64,000 nucleotides of DNA from Schistocephalus solidus (taxonomy: Eukaryota > Platyhelminthes > Cestoda > Diphyllobothriidea > Diphyllobothriidae). A program made the translations under genes and the position numbers. Shown here in pieces: positions 1-12,199 of this stretch (positions are counted from its first letter, which is position 1; the number at the start of each line of letters is the position of its first letter). The stretch lies in NCBI GenBank assembly GCA_017591395.1, contig WEDG01004221.1, positions 62,001 to 126,000 of the forward strand, in the 5' to 3' direction. The notes under the pieces are model-generated. The model saw only the letters and a list, made by a program, of their open reading frames with translations. It ran no database searches and was not told the DNA's origin.

Positions 1-3000
1 CGCAAAATTCAGTCAGTACCCGAGGTGTCAGGCGACTAGAAAGTTTTGTAGTGGATGACGAGATAAACCTCTCAGAGGAAATCAGCCTGAACGACAAGTT
101 TGCCAAAAAAAGTAATAAAAATTGCAGCAAAACAGATGTATCTCACGCGTCAACGCTATAATCTTGACTTTTACTTCAAAAACTTTTAAATGCTTGTTTG
201 TGACACTCACATTTAGCAGGTCATTCAGCATGTCAAAATTATGATCGTTTTTCCCAGAACAATAAGTATCAATTTGCAAGTCCATATAAAACACTCAGAA
301 ATAAACAATATGAACCTAAGTGCAACCTACCAAGTAAATTTTCCCGTTTGATGTGCAAAAATAAAAAAACTGCGATGAGGAGGTAAGTTATATTGCCATT
401 AAAACGTAAAGGTTTTTGGACATTCACATGTTTTAGCCAACAGAGATGACATATGACCATAAGGTTATGTACATGGTAATTTCGCAGCTGGCTGGGAGTG
501 TGCTGTGTTCTTTATTCGCATACGCCTGCAAATTGCCTAAATTCCGTGGCCTGAATAAGCGCATTAAGGTCAGACATGAAGGCATTCCGCATTGAAATTG
601 ACCTTTCTTGTAACACCATTCAAGTTCGGGTTGCAGCGGTCAAAATTCGCTAAACGCCATCACAGATAGCGTTAATATATCTAACGCTGGCCACGAAAAA
701 TTTCGTTGGCGATTATGGCATTTGCACGAATTTTGTTCTTACGTAGGCTGCATTCCTAAATTTTGGTACGCATGTTTCCGCTATTAATCTCCACAATCTT
801 GTCCTTCTTACATCTCCTTAATTGTAAAACGTTAGGATGCCTTCTATTTTATTGCATAGAAAACGCGTACCTTGATAGAAGTGGACAGGCGAGTTCCAGG
901 AATTATTTGATAAAACGAAGGGATCACCGTTGATTACTTATTTCTCGTTTAACTGAGACGTGCTATGTTTCTCTTATCTGAACCTATATCCTGCTACGCG
1001 ATGAATCATTAATGAGGTGTTAATACTTCCACATAATGCCGCTAAGAGTTTTAGTTTGATTTGAAATTGTTAATGCGAATGAAGTATTCACGGGGCTCTG
1101 ACCCTGGCTCATTGTAAATTTTAAATTACTCTCTAAATTAAAATTAAGAAAAAAATATCTTGTCCAAACTTGTTTAAAGATTTTCAATGACCTGTACATT
1201 TAACTTCCTATCGCTTAATAGTTCAGGGCAACTGACTTCAAAAGGGCAAAAATATATTTTTTGTCATGGCCCTTATTAAAATAATTATCATTTTTTTCGT
1301 AGGTTGTCTCAAACAATAACAATTGTCACTGCGCAGCAACTTGGAATAATTTTCTACCAACCTTTATAAATTATCATTACTTTTAAAAATGAAACCAGCA
1401 AACTCTTTGAAAACGTCTTCATGTGGATTATTGAAAAACCCTTCGTCTCCAGGCTTTAAAATTCATTCACATTTAAATAAACTCTTAACGATGTCAAGCA
1501 TTTAATTCGTTGAATCCATCAAATTCCCATATCGTTATATTTGCTTCAATGTATGGCAAGAAGGTTTTTTTCTTTTTGACCAGAATAAAAAATTCGCACT
1601 TTTTCTGAAAGCATATGGTCGTTAAATGGTATGTGTTGCTTAGAACTTCTTCGAAATGGGAGACAGTGATAAAAGGCAAAGAAATAGTCAACTGTAAATA
1701 ACAAGACGCCTTTACATGATGTTGGCTTGTTTATCTGTGATTAATTACTGACTGTTCTGCTTCAGTATGACAGCACGATTTGTATCTACTATTTATTTCG
1801 TTATTAAATGCGATACTTAATGCTTGACACAATAATCGGAATTCTGCAAATAAACGTTCTTTCTTCTGCTAAATTGGGAACCCAAAATACTATGTTCATA
1901 ACTTAGGCATTTCGAAGTGTATTTAAAACTGAATGTCAAGTTCCAGACAGGTAAAATAATAAAATATCCCACCTATAAATAAATCGTTTTGTAGCTGAAT
2001 TCTAACCGCTCTAATTTCTGTTCTTTTTGCATAACATACAATAGCATAAAATATATCCCAATAATAATTAAACAGCAAAAGAATGCATGTAATGTGTGCA
2101 TATAGGCAAATGAAATGAAAAACCTTTTATATCTGATGGGCGATGGCAACGTTCATAATTCATTGTTCGTTATAGGACGTCAGCTTATTTATTCCATTGA
2201 AAGACCGCCTTTTTACCAACTGTCTACATCTTTCGCAAACCGAACTATAAAGCACATTGATCTTCATCGTGCGTACCTTTGCTGTAAGGTTTTATTTTTT
2301 GATATTAGGGAGAAATTATGGCTTTTCCATTATGCACAGCAATAATAATTCTACTTTGATCTTTAAAGTGAATAAATAAAATTGGTTGATTATTTGTAGT
2401 TAACTAAAACAAATGCAAAACTGAAAATGAGCTTTCGTTGGCACATGCATATGCTGTGCGCACTGAAGAATGTGTGAAGCAACCAAATCAGGTGATTAAA
2501 CCCACTTTCAACCAAATTTGCAGATAGGATGGGAGACAGTTTTTAAAATAATTGTCTAATTTAAACAATCAAGGTGACATGAAAATGCTGCAAATGGAGT
2601 GCATATCGATTGAATTGATTTCTTGCCTGACTTTGTCTCTGTTATGTTGAAGTCAACATTTCCATCCTGTCAACCGAGGCCTAAACCGAAAATGGATTTG
2701 ACGCTCACCGCGCTTTAGCCAGTGGGTTTAGTGCTCGTGTTGTTAATCGAGGCATTTAATAAAAAATGAGCAGTGTTGCATACTTATGTGATCTGGCTTC
2801 AGTCTGTACAAAAAGATAAGCCAAATTATGCACAACGAAGGAACTTTCATAGAAACAATTCCTGAGTCGAACTATCTGCTGAATATGCGTGCATACCTTG
2901 TTGCTGTTTGACATATGCTGTCCCTGATTTGCAAGTAGTATCGTAACTGGTTACTTTCTACTCTAATAGGCAACGCAAACACTAAGCAGCTTAGCATGGA

Positions 3001-5739
3001 ATTAAAATGATCTGCAGATTTGCTTAGGTAACGATAACGTAGATAATTGTAAATAATTGCATTCCATCAAGAATATTTGCCAAAAATAATAAATCATAGA
3101 CTTAGCACTTTTGGGTGGCAGTAAGCATGACATGAATCACATTCCTATCCACTCCCTAAAACACTTTACCACATAAATTTTCAAAAGTGACATGGTGGTC
3201 AAAATTTAAATCATGTTTTTCATGGAGAATAGCCGAGACTATAACTTTTTGCGTTTATTTTCATTTTACGCTCAAAACTTCAACTACCACACACCTACAA
3301 TTACATCCAAAATTAATAAATGAGCTATGCGTGGGAGTTATGTGTTTCGCAGGGTTACTCACACCCCTCGTTCCCACACCACCCTCTTGAGGAAGATGGT
3401 GTGAGAACATGGAGTGTATCAAATTCCTCTGAGACATATAATGCTTGTTCATGTTATTGTAGTGGCTTGATGAAAAATATTCGAAAATGCATGTTTTTGA
3501 TGAAACGTTTTAGGGATAACTTAGGAATTACATTTACCTGTAAGGCAATAAAGCACACGCTTACATAGCTATTAGAAGCCTATTTAATGGTTTGGCCTTC
3601 TCCGCCTAGAAACTGCTGTGATAATGTATCGATAAAAGCAAATCGGCGTTTCAACTTGCACTTGGAACTAACATCACAGCTGGCAGAGGCTCAATGCATT
3701 AAACAATTGGTGACGCATTTTTGAGCTTAATCTGCAAAAATTCCAACGGCAGGTAAAATAACCATCTCTGTAATATGTCGCAGGTTTTTGTAATTTTACC
3801 GACGACTATACTATTATTCGCGTCTAAGACTTTAAGGACCGCATTTTTTACATCAGCATTATAGTTTTGGTCACCATTTTTCACATCCTGCTTCGTCTTA
3901 TATATCACAGAATTTGAACTTAAGACCGTCTGCTATCCTTGCTAATGGGTTTAAGGGCAAGTGACAAACGCCGGACAAACAACTTGTCTTTTAAGGACTG
4001 GTCAGATATGTTTTCAGGTCTACACAAGAGAAGGATAATTTTCATTCAAACAAAGTTAATTGGCTAAATGCACGGATTTTTAACTTGAGTAACCTGTTTA
4101 TATATATTTCCTCAAAGGATAGGCCTCAAAAATAAACTAACAAATGAAAGATGCTGCATTAGTGAATTTTTTCTGTTAATGATGACATTTCTGATGCTAT
4201 CTTATATTTGTTAGCATACTTCCCTTACTCGTTTGGTTCTTCATAATCAGCACAAAAACAAACCTTACCATAGCATTGTTTCAATATATATCAATCTTCC
4301 TCGAATATGATATGTTTTTGAATATTACATTGGTTGTTGGTTGACTTTGAAGCAGTTTTCCTGCTGCTTTATAAAATATGATACTTTTCTAACTGCTTAT
4401 AGTTAAAATACAATTGAGGCATAAAACCCCATCTTCACTGATATAACCTTTTGTAAGCTGAGTACTGTTTGCTGGTGTATGTTAACAGCACTGCAATAGA
4501 ATGGAAGAAAATGTGATTACCACATCAGATGAACAATTAATATCTCACAAAGGAACAGGCGCTTGGTTCGAGGGACAAAAAGCCAATTTATTATCAAATT
4601 AACTTCTGAGTTACTGGCTTCAGACAAGATGGACTATTGAGTTGCTCAAATAGAGACTGAGCAAATTAATGGTTGGCAAAATCTGAAGTCCATATTATTG
4701 AAATCTGGACTGCGTGTTGCGCAGTTACAAATGTGCCGGTTATTAAAAGAAATTTCATAAGCACTTAACTCGGATTTTTTTGCTAAGAGCAGGAAATGCA
4801 CTTAAGTGACCGAATCTCCCGATTGATTTAACTGAATATGAGACAAACATCTTTTACTGCTAAATAGATAGACTGTTTGTATATCGCGCGAATATTAAGT
4901 GACAAGACATAAGTATTATGAACTAAATTGCCAACAAGGCTAAATCCTAAAGATATTAAAGTGTATATCTTCAATGTAAGGTATATGTTCGACTGAAGGT
5001 AAAATATCGCTGGCACAAAACACCGAATTATCCCGTAATGTAGACGCAGTGTCCTGTAGTTATCGGCAAAACTCGATTGCGAAATGGCAGGTTCCAATTA
5101 ATGGCAGCCATAATATACTGTCCCAGATTTATGGAACAAGTAGAATGCCCAGTTCTTCCAATACATATTATCTTATTAATTATAGACCTACCTTAGCATG
5201 GTTTCGTAAAGACAATTGATAAAACTCAGAATATGCAACGAAAAGTTTGTTATTGTTTTACGGTGCACGTACGAGAGATCCAACTTACCAATGTTTTTCA
5301 TGTTGTTTTCCATGTGTTCTGGCATTCCATGCGATCAACACAGTTAAACATTTAATGTTTGTTCCTGGAATTTGATTTATACTCTTTAAATAACCTTTTT
5401 GAATCCGCAACCCTCGATGTCAACATATAGGTGAAGCATTATATGGTCATTTTGTACGTCAGATTATGTAAAGTTATCAGTGTACGCATTTTTTCAGTGG
5501 GGTTGGTTTTATAAAAACAAACTTTTTGAATGCAATTTTGGCTGACCTAATAGGTTCCAAAAAGGGCCTTGGTTAGTGTACGCCATGCAAATACTTATGA
5601 AAAAATTACTAAATTTATTTATTTTGAAGGTACACTTTTGGCTGTAACTCTCTTGCTATTCAGTACTTCGTTGTGTTTAAAGACCACGTTTTGCATCTTT
5701 TAACGTTTCTACCCTTGCGCCCATTTACAGCACAATTCG
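1..5739. other. Gene-free AT-rich stretch
   Basis: I see no supported gene here. The open frames are short (below about 90 codons), AT-biased and without recognisable motifs, as expected by chance in intergenic or intronic DNA of a large-intron flatworm genome. Apart from the inverted repeat at 3370-3408, nothing stands out. Small exons of a split gene could be missed. Confidence 0.6.
3370..3408. repeat. Imperfect inverted repeat (hairpin)
   Basis: The left arm GTTCCCACACCACC (3370-3383) and right arm GATGGTGTGAGAAC (3395-3408) are reverse complements with two mismatches around an 11-nt loop. It is a GC-richer island in AT-rich DNA and could be the core of a small foldback element, but no target duplication was found. 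Confidence 0.5.
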
Positions 5740-6235
5740 CCTGACCGACTCTGACCGTGACTGGGCCCTGAGAGTGGGAAAAGAGAATACGGTCAACGGC
5801 TTCTTGCTTTTTGCTCATTATAAACAATCTAACACGCATGCAGCTATGACTGTTCGCTAAAAGCCGTGACCTGAAAGGTTATCAAATGACTCGGTAACTC
5901 GGACAGCGTGGTCAGCCGTGTGTTTTTGCGGAGTGGCTGACTGGCTGACTTAGAGTCGGACTGCAATGGCTTCTTCTTACCTTGTGCTTTTGTGACACTC
6001 CCACTGCTTGAGATCCGATCCAGGTGTGGTGGCTTGTTTATTGGTGGCTCCGGCCGCACCGGGTACGTGCGCTCTCCAACGCCTCTGGTCTTCTTGACTC
6101 AGACTTGACACTGGGCCAATGTGGGGAAGGGGAGAGAGTGTGGTGAATTCAGTGCAAGTCTGCACGCACCACTCATCATTCCCTCCCCACCATACTGTGC
6201 AGCCAACGGCTGACCTTGTCGACTATGACGACTGA
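5740..6235 (-). repeat. Interspersed repeat family A, diverged copy
   Basis: Read on the minus strand this matches the better preserved copies at 11.6-12.9 and 15.5-16.8 kb, in the same order: the CT-rich block, the segment around GACAGAGTCAAGAAGACC, the GAGTGGGAGTG block, the CAGTCAGCCACTCC block and the ACGGCTTTTAGC block. It is the most diverged long copy and carries indels. The short open frames across it are non-coding artefacts. Confidence 0.75.
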
Positions 6236-6619
6236 AACATCAATGACATTTCCTACACTGCTAGCACATGTTTTTACCAAATTAGATACAAGTTCCTTTT
6301 CTAGAAACCATGCGAACAATAAAATCCACCGCATGACCTGCAGCCTGGTGATCGCAAGCCAAATTAATCTTTTATGAATTACTTTATAGAGATAGCAGCC
6401 TTCTCGGAATTGAATGCATCATCGCCTCCCTCACTCACCGGGGTCTGGTGGCAAGGCAGGGTCAGGACGAATGGAAGCGCTTTCGCCACCGTTTCTGACA
6501 AAGCTAAACAGCCCTTCTACGTGTTTCATATACTATCTGGTACATGTACGATGGATCTTATTCTCTAGGAATGGGAAAGTTAGAGCTCGAGTCCGATCTG
6601 AGGAGGATTTTCATAGAGG

Positions 6620-6735
6620 TCACATTGATGATGAGCCACGGCAGTCTGATTCTCCATCCCGAGATAACCGCGTTTTCCCTCGGTTGGCAGCCCTCCAAGC
6701 CACGCCCTTCACCTCATCGTGATAATTAAAGAGCA
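6620..6735 (+). repeat. Partial family A copy
   Basis: The stretch resembles the middle and end of family A: a diverged CACATTAAGAAGGAGCC-like segment, then AGCCACGCC, then a CACCGTGATAGTT-like end. The first half of the family is missing or too diverged to see. Confidence 0.5.
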
Positions 6736-6835
6736 CTTCAGTTTCGTTAAAATGGTTAAATACGCTCAAAAATCATCGGGGTAGAGAGCTCAGAATCTCC
6801 TAAGCATTAGCTTACCGTGCAGATTGGTCCGACAT

Positions 6836-7336
6836 TTAAAGGTTGCATTGACCGACACTTCTAAATAATACGTCGACTTGTGCCACACACGATTTGATCA
6901 GCGCGCTCAAGCCGAATTTAGATAAAAAGTGGGTTAAAGCCTCGGATTTCACATGGGTGAAAATGGCAGAGGCCATTTTGGAGATTTTCCTCGAAGACTG
7001 ACTCTCAATAAACAAGTCAGGATTAGTACGCACACAGGGCTTTCTCCGAATTCTGAGTTCCACCGTCGGATGGCATACTGCGAATTCATTAGAATGTATA
7101 GACGCATAACGATACTTGAGCAGTACGCCTACGTTATAAGTGACAAATAAACAACTTGACCACATAACGTGAAAACTATATGGTCGCAGTCCCAGAATAG
7201 AACCTCGAGCTTTCGCTTCCTCTGACATCTGCGTAAAAATTCCGGCCAATGTTTTGATATAGGGAAAGCTTAAAAAGGAAAGAAAAAGAAGCTTTACCGT
7301 TTTGTTCACAAATTTGGCTTTGCTGCATTTTTTCAT
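6836..7336 (-). other. 166-codon open frame, probably repeat-derived
   Basis: This is the longest open frame in the first 14 kb and begins at a true ATG (7334-7336). It has no signal peptide or domain I can name, and the N-terminal third is low-complexity and lysine/phenylalanine-rich. The C-terminal part (about residues 110-166, containing KMASAIFTHVKSEALTHFL) resembles predicted proteins that I recall recurring in flatworm gene sets, which suggests repeat-derived sequence rather than a host gene. That resemblance is from memory and unchecked. No splice-site or poly(A) context was resolved. Confidence 0.3.
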
Positions 7337-7339
7337 TTT

Positions 7340-8610
7340 TATCTAGCAGACAATTGAAAAACCTTTTGTTTATTAAATTTTTACTTTTAAAATACATGAA
7401 TGTGCCTATTTGTCAAATTTAAAAGTAGGTTATTTTTTAAACCTGTATTTCTTTTATCTTTTCAAAGAATGACATATATTCGATGAAATTTTAATAAAAT
7501 ATTGAAACCCGTTAAGAATGCTCATTATATTATTCATGATATATGATCGTCCATTTTATTCGTTGGCTTAATGCCATTGTATCAGAAATATTGATTGCAA
7601 AGCGTTACCAATCATTAATTTTCCATTTATATATACTATTTTTATCTAGTTTTCAAAAAGTTTGCCAATTCATAAAACGCCATAAAATTAAACCTGTTGA
7701 AAATTGGATGAATTCGCATTATGCATATAGCCAAAACTTGAATGCAAACTTTTTTTGTACCAAATAAAATCTATCAATCTGGTTTTTAAAGTAACAGAAT
7801 CTAACAACATGCGACAACATATATGTTAACTTATACTGGCAATTTCGATGGTCCCAATAATTATTCTTATATATGTTATGACAATTTTAGGGATATTTGG
7901 ATTATATATGCTCCCTTATTAAATTTGTTTCGTCTAAAAACGTTTGTTGTAGAGAAGATTATTTAAAAAGAGTTTTCAAATTTATTCTCTTGCAATATTA
8001 TACGTAGATTTGTCAATCATAGCGGAATGTCGGGTTTCGAAAACGCCCTTTCATGTGCTGGATAAGAAACTCCACCTCGCACGAAATTGCAACGTAATAA
8101 TATGTTTTTCCAATTCAAATTCGAGTCGCTAATAAATTAATATATGACATAAGCAACATACAGACAAATATAATTTCCTGTATTTACTTGGTAGAACTTG
8201 CGTCCACTTTGAATTTTTTACTTAAAAGGGTCATGTTGCGGTTTTACAAGGGTTTTGACTTATGCAGTGCTTTTAGGAACGCTAATCATTTATTTCTTAT
8301 GTCCTGTAACAGTCAATATATAAATGTTTTTTTTAAGTGTTAATAATAGTTCTCATTCTCAGCGAACGTAAATGAACAATATATCACGACTTCTTACTAA
8401 CATATGGATATTTATAAGTGTCTATGCACTAAATATGTTCAAATTCTCTTTTGAGAATGCTGACTACATATCTAACAATAGGGTATTAGTCAAAAATTCA
8501 GGATTTGGAAGTTTTAAATAATGAAATTGAAATTTTCTTCTAGGGTGCATCAGTTTCTACTACAAAAGTACAAGATGAAACACTTTTGTGAAGGTTCTAA
8601 CGTCCTCAAC
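7340..8610. other. Gene-free AT-rich stretch
   Basis: The base composition is very AT-rich. The only longer frame is a 74-codon one at 7543-7767, which has no recognisable feature. I see nothing to annotate. Confidence 0.55.
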
Positions 8611-8689
8611 ACGCCAAAGTAGCTATGCAAGCGGCGTAAGAACGATGCGTATGACTTACCATCACCCCCAAACACGAAACCCACATGAC

Positions 8690-8978
8690 AGTCCAAAATT
8701 CGTAGACCGACGATGTCCAGCGTATGCTCCATGGAAGTGTGATGCAGGTACATTTAAATTGCGCGAGATTTAGTTTATAGTGATAGTAGGCTTGGACTGA
8801 ATCTATTGCACACTCTCTTCCTCCCCCAACTGAGCCCGGTCTCATGACAGAGTCAAGAAAACCGGAGATGGATAGGGTGCAAGTGGCTGGCGCGGCTGGA
8901 GCGCCCCTGGGCGTCCCACCACACCTGGTTTGGATCCCACGAAATGGGAGTGCCATTAGGACCACATTAAGAAGGAAA
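8690..8978 (+). repeat. Family A copy, truncated into LINE1
   Basis: It begins near GACCGACGATGTCC and runs through the GAGCCCGGTCTCATGACAG block and the GGGAGTGCCATTAGG block to ACATTAAGAAGG, where family A stops and reverse transcriptase sequence of the neighbouring LINE begins in the opposite orientation. The change happens inside a short AAGGAAAGG stretch, consistent with a microhomology join. The roughly 30 bases at 8639-8670, just before the copy, also resemble the sequence before the 23.6-kb copy. Confidence 0.75.
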
Positions 8979-8999
8979 GGCTTTCGTCAGATCCACGAA

Positions 9000-9490
9000 G
9001 GTAGTGAAGACTTAAGTCCGCATCTCCTGGCAATTCTCTTGCAGCTGGCGGTGTCGTCGGAAGCCACATTGGCTTTCCGGGAGCAGTCCTTGCTCCAGGT
9101 GAGGGTTCAAACCATTGAGGAGAATGCGAGCAAAGAACCTTTCGGCAATGTTCAGCAGCGAGATTCCTCGGTGGTTTCGCAGAGTTGGCGGTTCCCTTTC
9201 TTCTTGTAGAGGTGGACAATGGTTGCGTCTTTGATATCCTGAGGGACTTGTTCTTGGTGCCACATCCCCTGAAAGAGCACTGTGAGCCGGTTCATCTGTT
9301 GGGGTCCGCCATGCTTGTAAATCTCAGCAGGGATCGAGTCCGAGCCGGGTGGTTACCCGCTGGAGAGTTTCTGCACGGCTCTGATGGTTTCTTGGAGAGA
9401 GGGTGGAAGATCAAGGTCGGTGTTGATTTCCACTTCAGGCAGGCGATCGATGGCGGCGTCGGAGATGGTGGAAGGCTGGTTGAGAACACT
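9000..9490 (-). pseudogene. LINE1 reverse transcriptase N-terminal part
   Basis: The two frames at 9292-9489 and 9012-9263, plus the linking sequence, hold the start of the reverse transcriptase: a DLPPSL-like segment, PPGS/GSDSIP-like residues, the NHRGISLLNIAERFFARIL block and LPESQCGFRRHR. They sit in different frames and join through indels. The domain ends at 8976-8980 in motif A. Confidence 0.8.
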
Positions 9491-10161
9491 TTGGAAATGT
9501 TCTGCCCATCGAGTCAGGATTTCTTTCTTCTTAGTGAGTAGCCTTCTGCCGTTAACACTGAGAAAAGGGGTGGTAAATTTGACGAAAGGTCTGTAGACAG
9601 CCTTGGTGGTGGCGAAGAATTTCTTCCATTCGTTTCACTCCGCGAACCCTTGATTTTCCTCGGCTTTTCGCGTCATCCAGGAATCCTGCACCTCCCGCAG
9701 CCGTTGCTGTTTAAGGCGGTGACTTCGGTAGAAGGCTGTCTTGTTTGAAGCGGTTGGGGCGATCGATGTAGGCTTTGTGCAAATGGTTCTTCTAGACGAG
9801 CAGCGCGTTGATAGCAACGTCCTTGTCGTCAAACCAGTCTTGGCGCTGACGAAGTGCGCGGCCGAGGACATCCAGGGTGGTGGATTGGATGGTGTCCCTC
9901 AGCTGACACGAGCGGTTCTCTACGGAGATGTCCGCGTCGGCAACTGAAAGTTTTTCTAACCGGTTGGCCAGTTTGTTTACTGAAATGGAGATGGTGAGCA
10001 GGCATATTCAACAAAACAGTATTTAAATTACCTCGTGGTCGCTTACTTTGGGGTCTTCTGCGTGGTTGCAGACGATGCCTCATCTTAGAGATGAAGAGGT
10101 GGTGATCAATCCCTCCGTCGGCACCGGGGACCGCCTTTCTAACCAGCACGTCCTGTTTATC

Positions 10162-10800
10162 TCACCTTCGAACATGAATATAGTCCAGAAGATGCCAGTG
10201 TCCCGACCGGGGGTTTACCCAGGTTGCCATTTGCCGCATTGGGAGGCCGAAGAAGGTGTTGTTCAGCAGAAGACGGCGTTTCACACAGGTTCGCAGAAGA
10301 AGGAGCCCGTTATCGTTACGGCTATCAAGACCATGGAGACACAGCACTCCTCTAAAAGAGGCACGGTCTGATCCGATGCGAGCATTAAAGCCACCAAAGA
10401 CAATCACATTATCCGCCTTCGGCAACGTCACCAGGAGGGCGTTTAGATCCCTGTAGAATTTGTCCTTCACCACATCAGAGCTCGTCCTTGAGGGAGCATA
10501 GGCGCTGATGATGGTAGCGAAATTGTCTCCCCGAAGAGGCAGGCGGAGGCTCATCAGGCGATCATTGATACCCTGATACCCACGATGTTGTTCCAGATGG
10601 CAAAGGCAACACCAGCATCACGTTGCTCTGCCTTTCGCCAGCCGTTCCAGAGGAAGGTGTGGCCGGAACCTACATACTCCAGCTGACCCTGCTTAGAGAA
10701 TCGGGTCTCGCTGAGAGCAGCAATGTCCACCTTGTAGCGCGCCAGTTCCCAAGCGACTAGTGCCGTCCTCCGTTCTGGTCGGTTTCTCCTGGGATTGTCT
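10162..10800 (-). pseudogene. LINE1 endonuclease domain, inactivated
   Basis: This is an exonuclease/endonuclease/phosphatase-fold domain of the type that nicks target DNA for LINE insertion. Visible landmarks in order are AWNVQSL at the N terminus, [31 protein letters not shown] and, just beyond 10162, IDHHLF. The family motif GDFN reads GGFN here, so a key acidic residue is lost in addition to the frameshift after about 10554. LINE2 keeps GDFN at the equivalent place, which shows the change is specific to this copy. Confidence 0.85.
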
Positions 10801-11182
10801 TAAAGGGATTGAACATTCCAGGCTACTAGAGTGAGCAGGCTCCCTCGAGAAGTCCAGGGGTACCCCAGAGTGTACGGTGGGGGGGATAGGGAGAGGAGTT
10901 GTTGTTGATATTGATTAGAGTATTTCGACTGCATGTAATTGCAGTTTGCTAGTCACGGTCTGCTGCAGCTGTCTTAAAGCCCAGCATTTGTTTAGGGCAA
11001 CTTTTCTAGCCCCCTCCTCCGAGAGGGGATCAGCAGTACTGTCCCTAAATAGGGCTGCTAAGAAATCCCAGGCGGCTACCGAACTCCCCTATGGGTCATG
11101 ATTTGGGTTAGTGAGAGAACGACCGATTCGCCTGGGCCGCCTACGCGATCGCATGTTGCCCTCGTCGTAGGTCTTTATCGAC

Positions 11183-11395
11183 CATGGAAAGGAGGAAAGA
11201 GTGAGGAGATAGAGAGACTGTAAGAAGTAAGAGTAAAGGAGAGGAGGAGAGAGAAGAGGAAAAAAGGGCGAGGGGAGGGGGAGGAGAGGAAGGAGGAGGG
11301 GAGAAGCGAGTGAGCTGGGAAGGGGAGAGGGGGGGACAGGGAGGACAGGAGAACGATTTGAGCTGGCGAAAGGGAGCAGAAGTACCGGGTGTGAA
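11183..11395. repeat. GA-rich (homopurine) tract
   Basis: About 210 bases are nearly all purine on the plus strand, with irregular runs such as GGAGGAGAGAG and GAGGGGAGGGGGAGG. The minus-strand reading gives the artificial proline/serine/leucine-rich open frames seen here. It lies directly upstream, in LINE1 orientation, of the LINE1 leader, so it may be part of that element's 5' untranslated region. Homopurine tracts can form triplex DNA. Confidence 0.8.
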
Positions 11396-11619
11396 GACAC
11401 ACGCAATACCGGAGACCCTCACCTAGTTAAGCCTGTCCGTCGTGACGGTTACCCGGGGTGTGGCAGCTCTGAAGAACTAGCTTTGTGGAGCCACAGGTGA
11501 GAGTTGGGTACCAGCTAGAGGCGGCCACAGGAGAATTCACCACCTAAACGAGACGTATGGAGCGACCAAATACTAGCTGTGTGATGCTTCCCATAACAAG
11601 TACCCCCTAAACCCCTACA

Positions 11620-12195
11620 CTACAGTCAGACCGTCGATTTCGACGATGTACACAGTGTGCTTCACAGTATGGTGGTACAGGGACAATGTCTTGCGTGTGA
11701 TTTAGTTTAAATTGAGAGTTGACCTGCACAGCATCTACCACACCCTCTCCTCCACCCCCAACCTGAGCCCGGTGTCATGACAGAGTCAAGAGGACTGGAG
11801 ATGGGATAGGGCACAGGTGGCTGGCGCGGCCGGAGCCGGGCGTACCACCACACCTGGCTCGGATCCCAGGGAGTGGGAGTGCCATAAAGGCCACATTAAG
11901 AAGGAACCATTGCAACCTGACTCGCAGTCCGCCAGTCAGCCACTCCACACAAAACACACATTTGGACTGACCACACGGTCCGAGTTATATCGTCCGTTGC
12001 CAACCTTCCGAGTTATATCGTCCGTTGCCAACCTTCCAAGCCACGGCTTTTAGCGCACCGTGATAGTTTCAAGCGCGTCAGATTGTTTATAGTGAGAAAC
12101 ATGCGCTGAGCCGTTGACCTCACTCTCTCCCCCAACCCCACAGTCAGACCACTGTCTGAGCCGGTCAGTTGTCTAATGCAGAAATGGGCGCAACA
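11620..12195 (+). repeat. Family A copy
   Basis: A near full-length copy. It starts with CACTACAGTCAGACCGTCG, then has the TGATTTAGTTTAAATTGA block, the CT-rich CACCCTCTCCTCC block, the CCGGTGTCATGACAGAGTC block, GGCTCGGATCCC, GTGGGAGTGCCATAAAGG, CAGTCCGCCAGTCAGCC, AAGCCACGGCTTTTAGCGC and a final GAGCCGGTCAGTTGTC block. A second copy follows about 10 bases later in the same orientation. No protein is encoded. Confidence 0.85.
11981..12036. repeat. 28-bp perfect tandem duplication inside family A
   Basis: The 28 bases at 11981-12008, starting CGAGTTATATCG, are repeated exactly at 12009-12036. Other family A copies have one copy of this segment, so it is a private, recent slippage duplication. 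Confidence 0.9.
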
Positions 12196-12199
12196 CTCC

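Larger units (their letters stand above)
8976..11110 (-). pseudogene. LINE retrotransposon copy 1 (endonuclease + truncated reverse transcriptase)
   Basis: Minus-strand remnant of a non-LTR retrotransposon with an apurinic-type endonuclease followed by a reverse transcriptase. Read 5' to 3' from high to low coordinate, it has a pre-endonuclease leader (about 10860-11110), the endonuclease (about 10162-10800), a linker (about 9500-10150) and the start of the reverse transcriptase (about 8980-9490), cut off in motif A at FVDLTKA. Several frameshifts and stops break the frame, so it cannot make a working protein. It has no motif C and no zinc-finger tail. The family matches LINE2 at 16.9-20.5 kb. 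Elements of this kind copy themselves by target-primed reverse transcription. Confidence 0.88.

Noticed and set aside
11089..11422. Three overlapping proline/serine/leucine-rich minus-strand frames
   Set aside because: They are translations of the GA-rich tract in different frames, not proteins.
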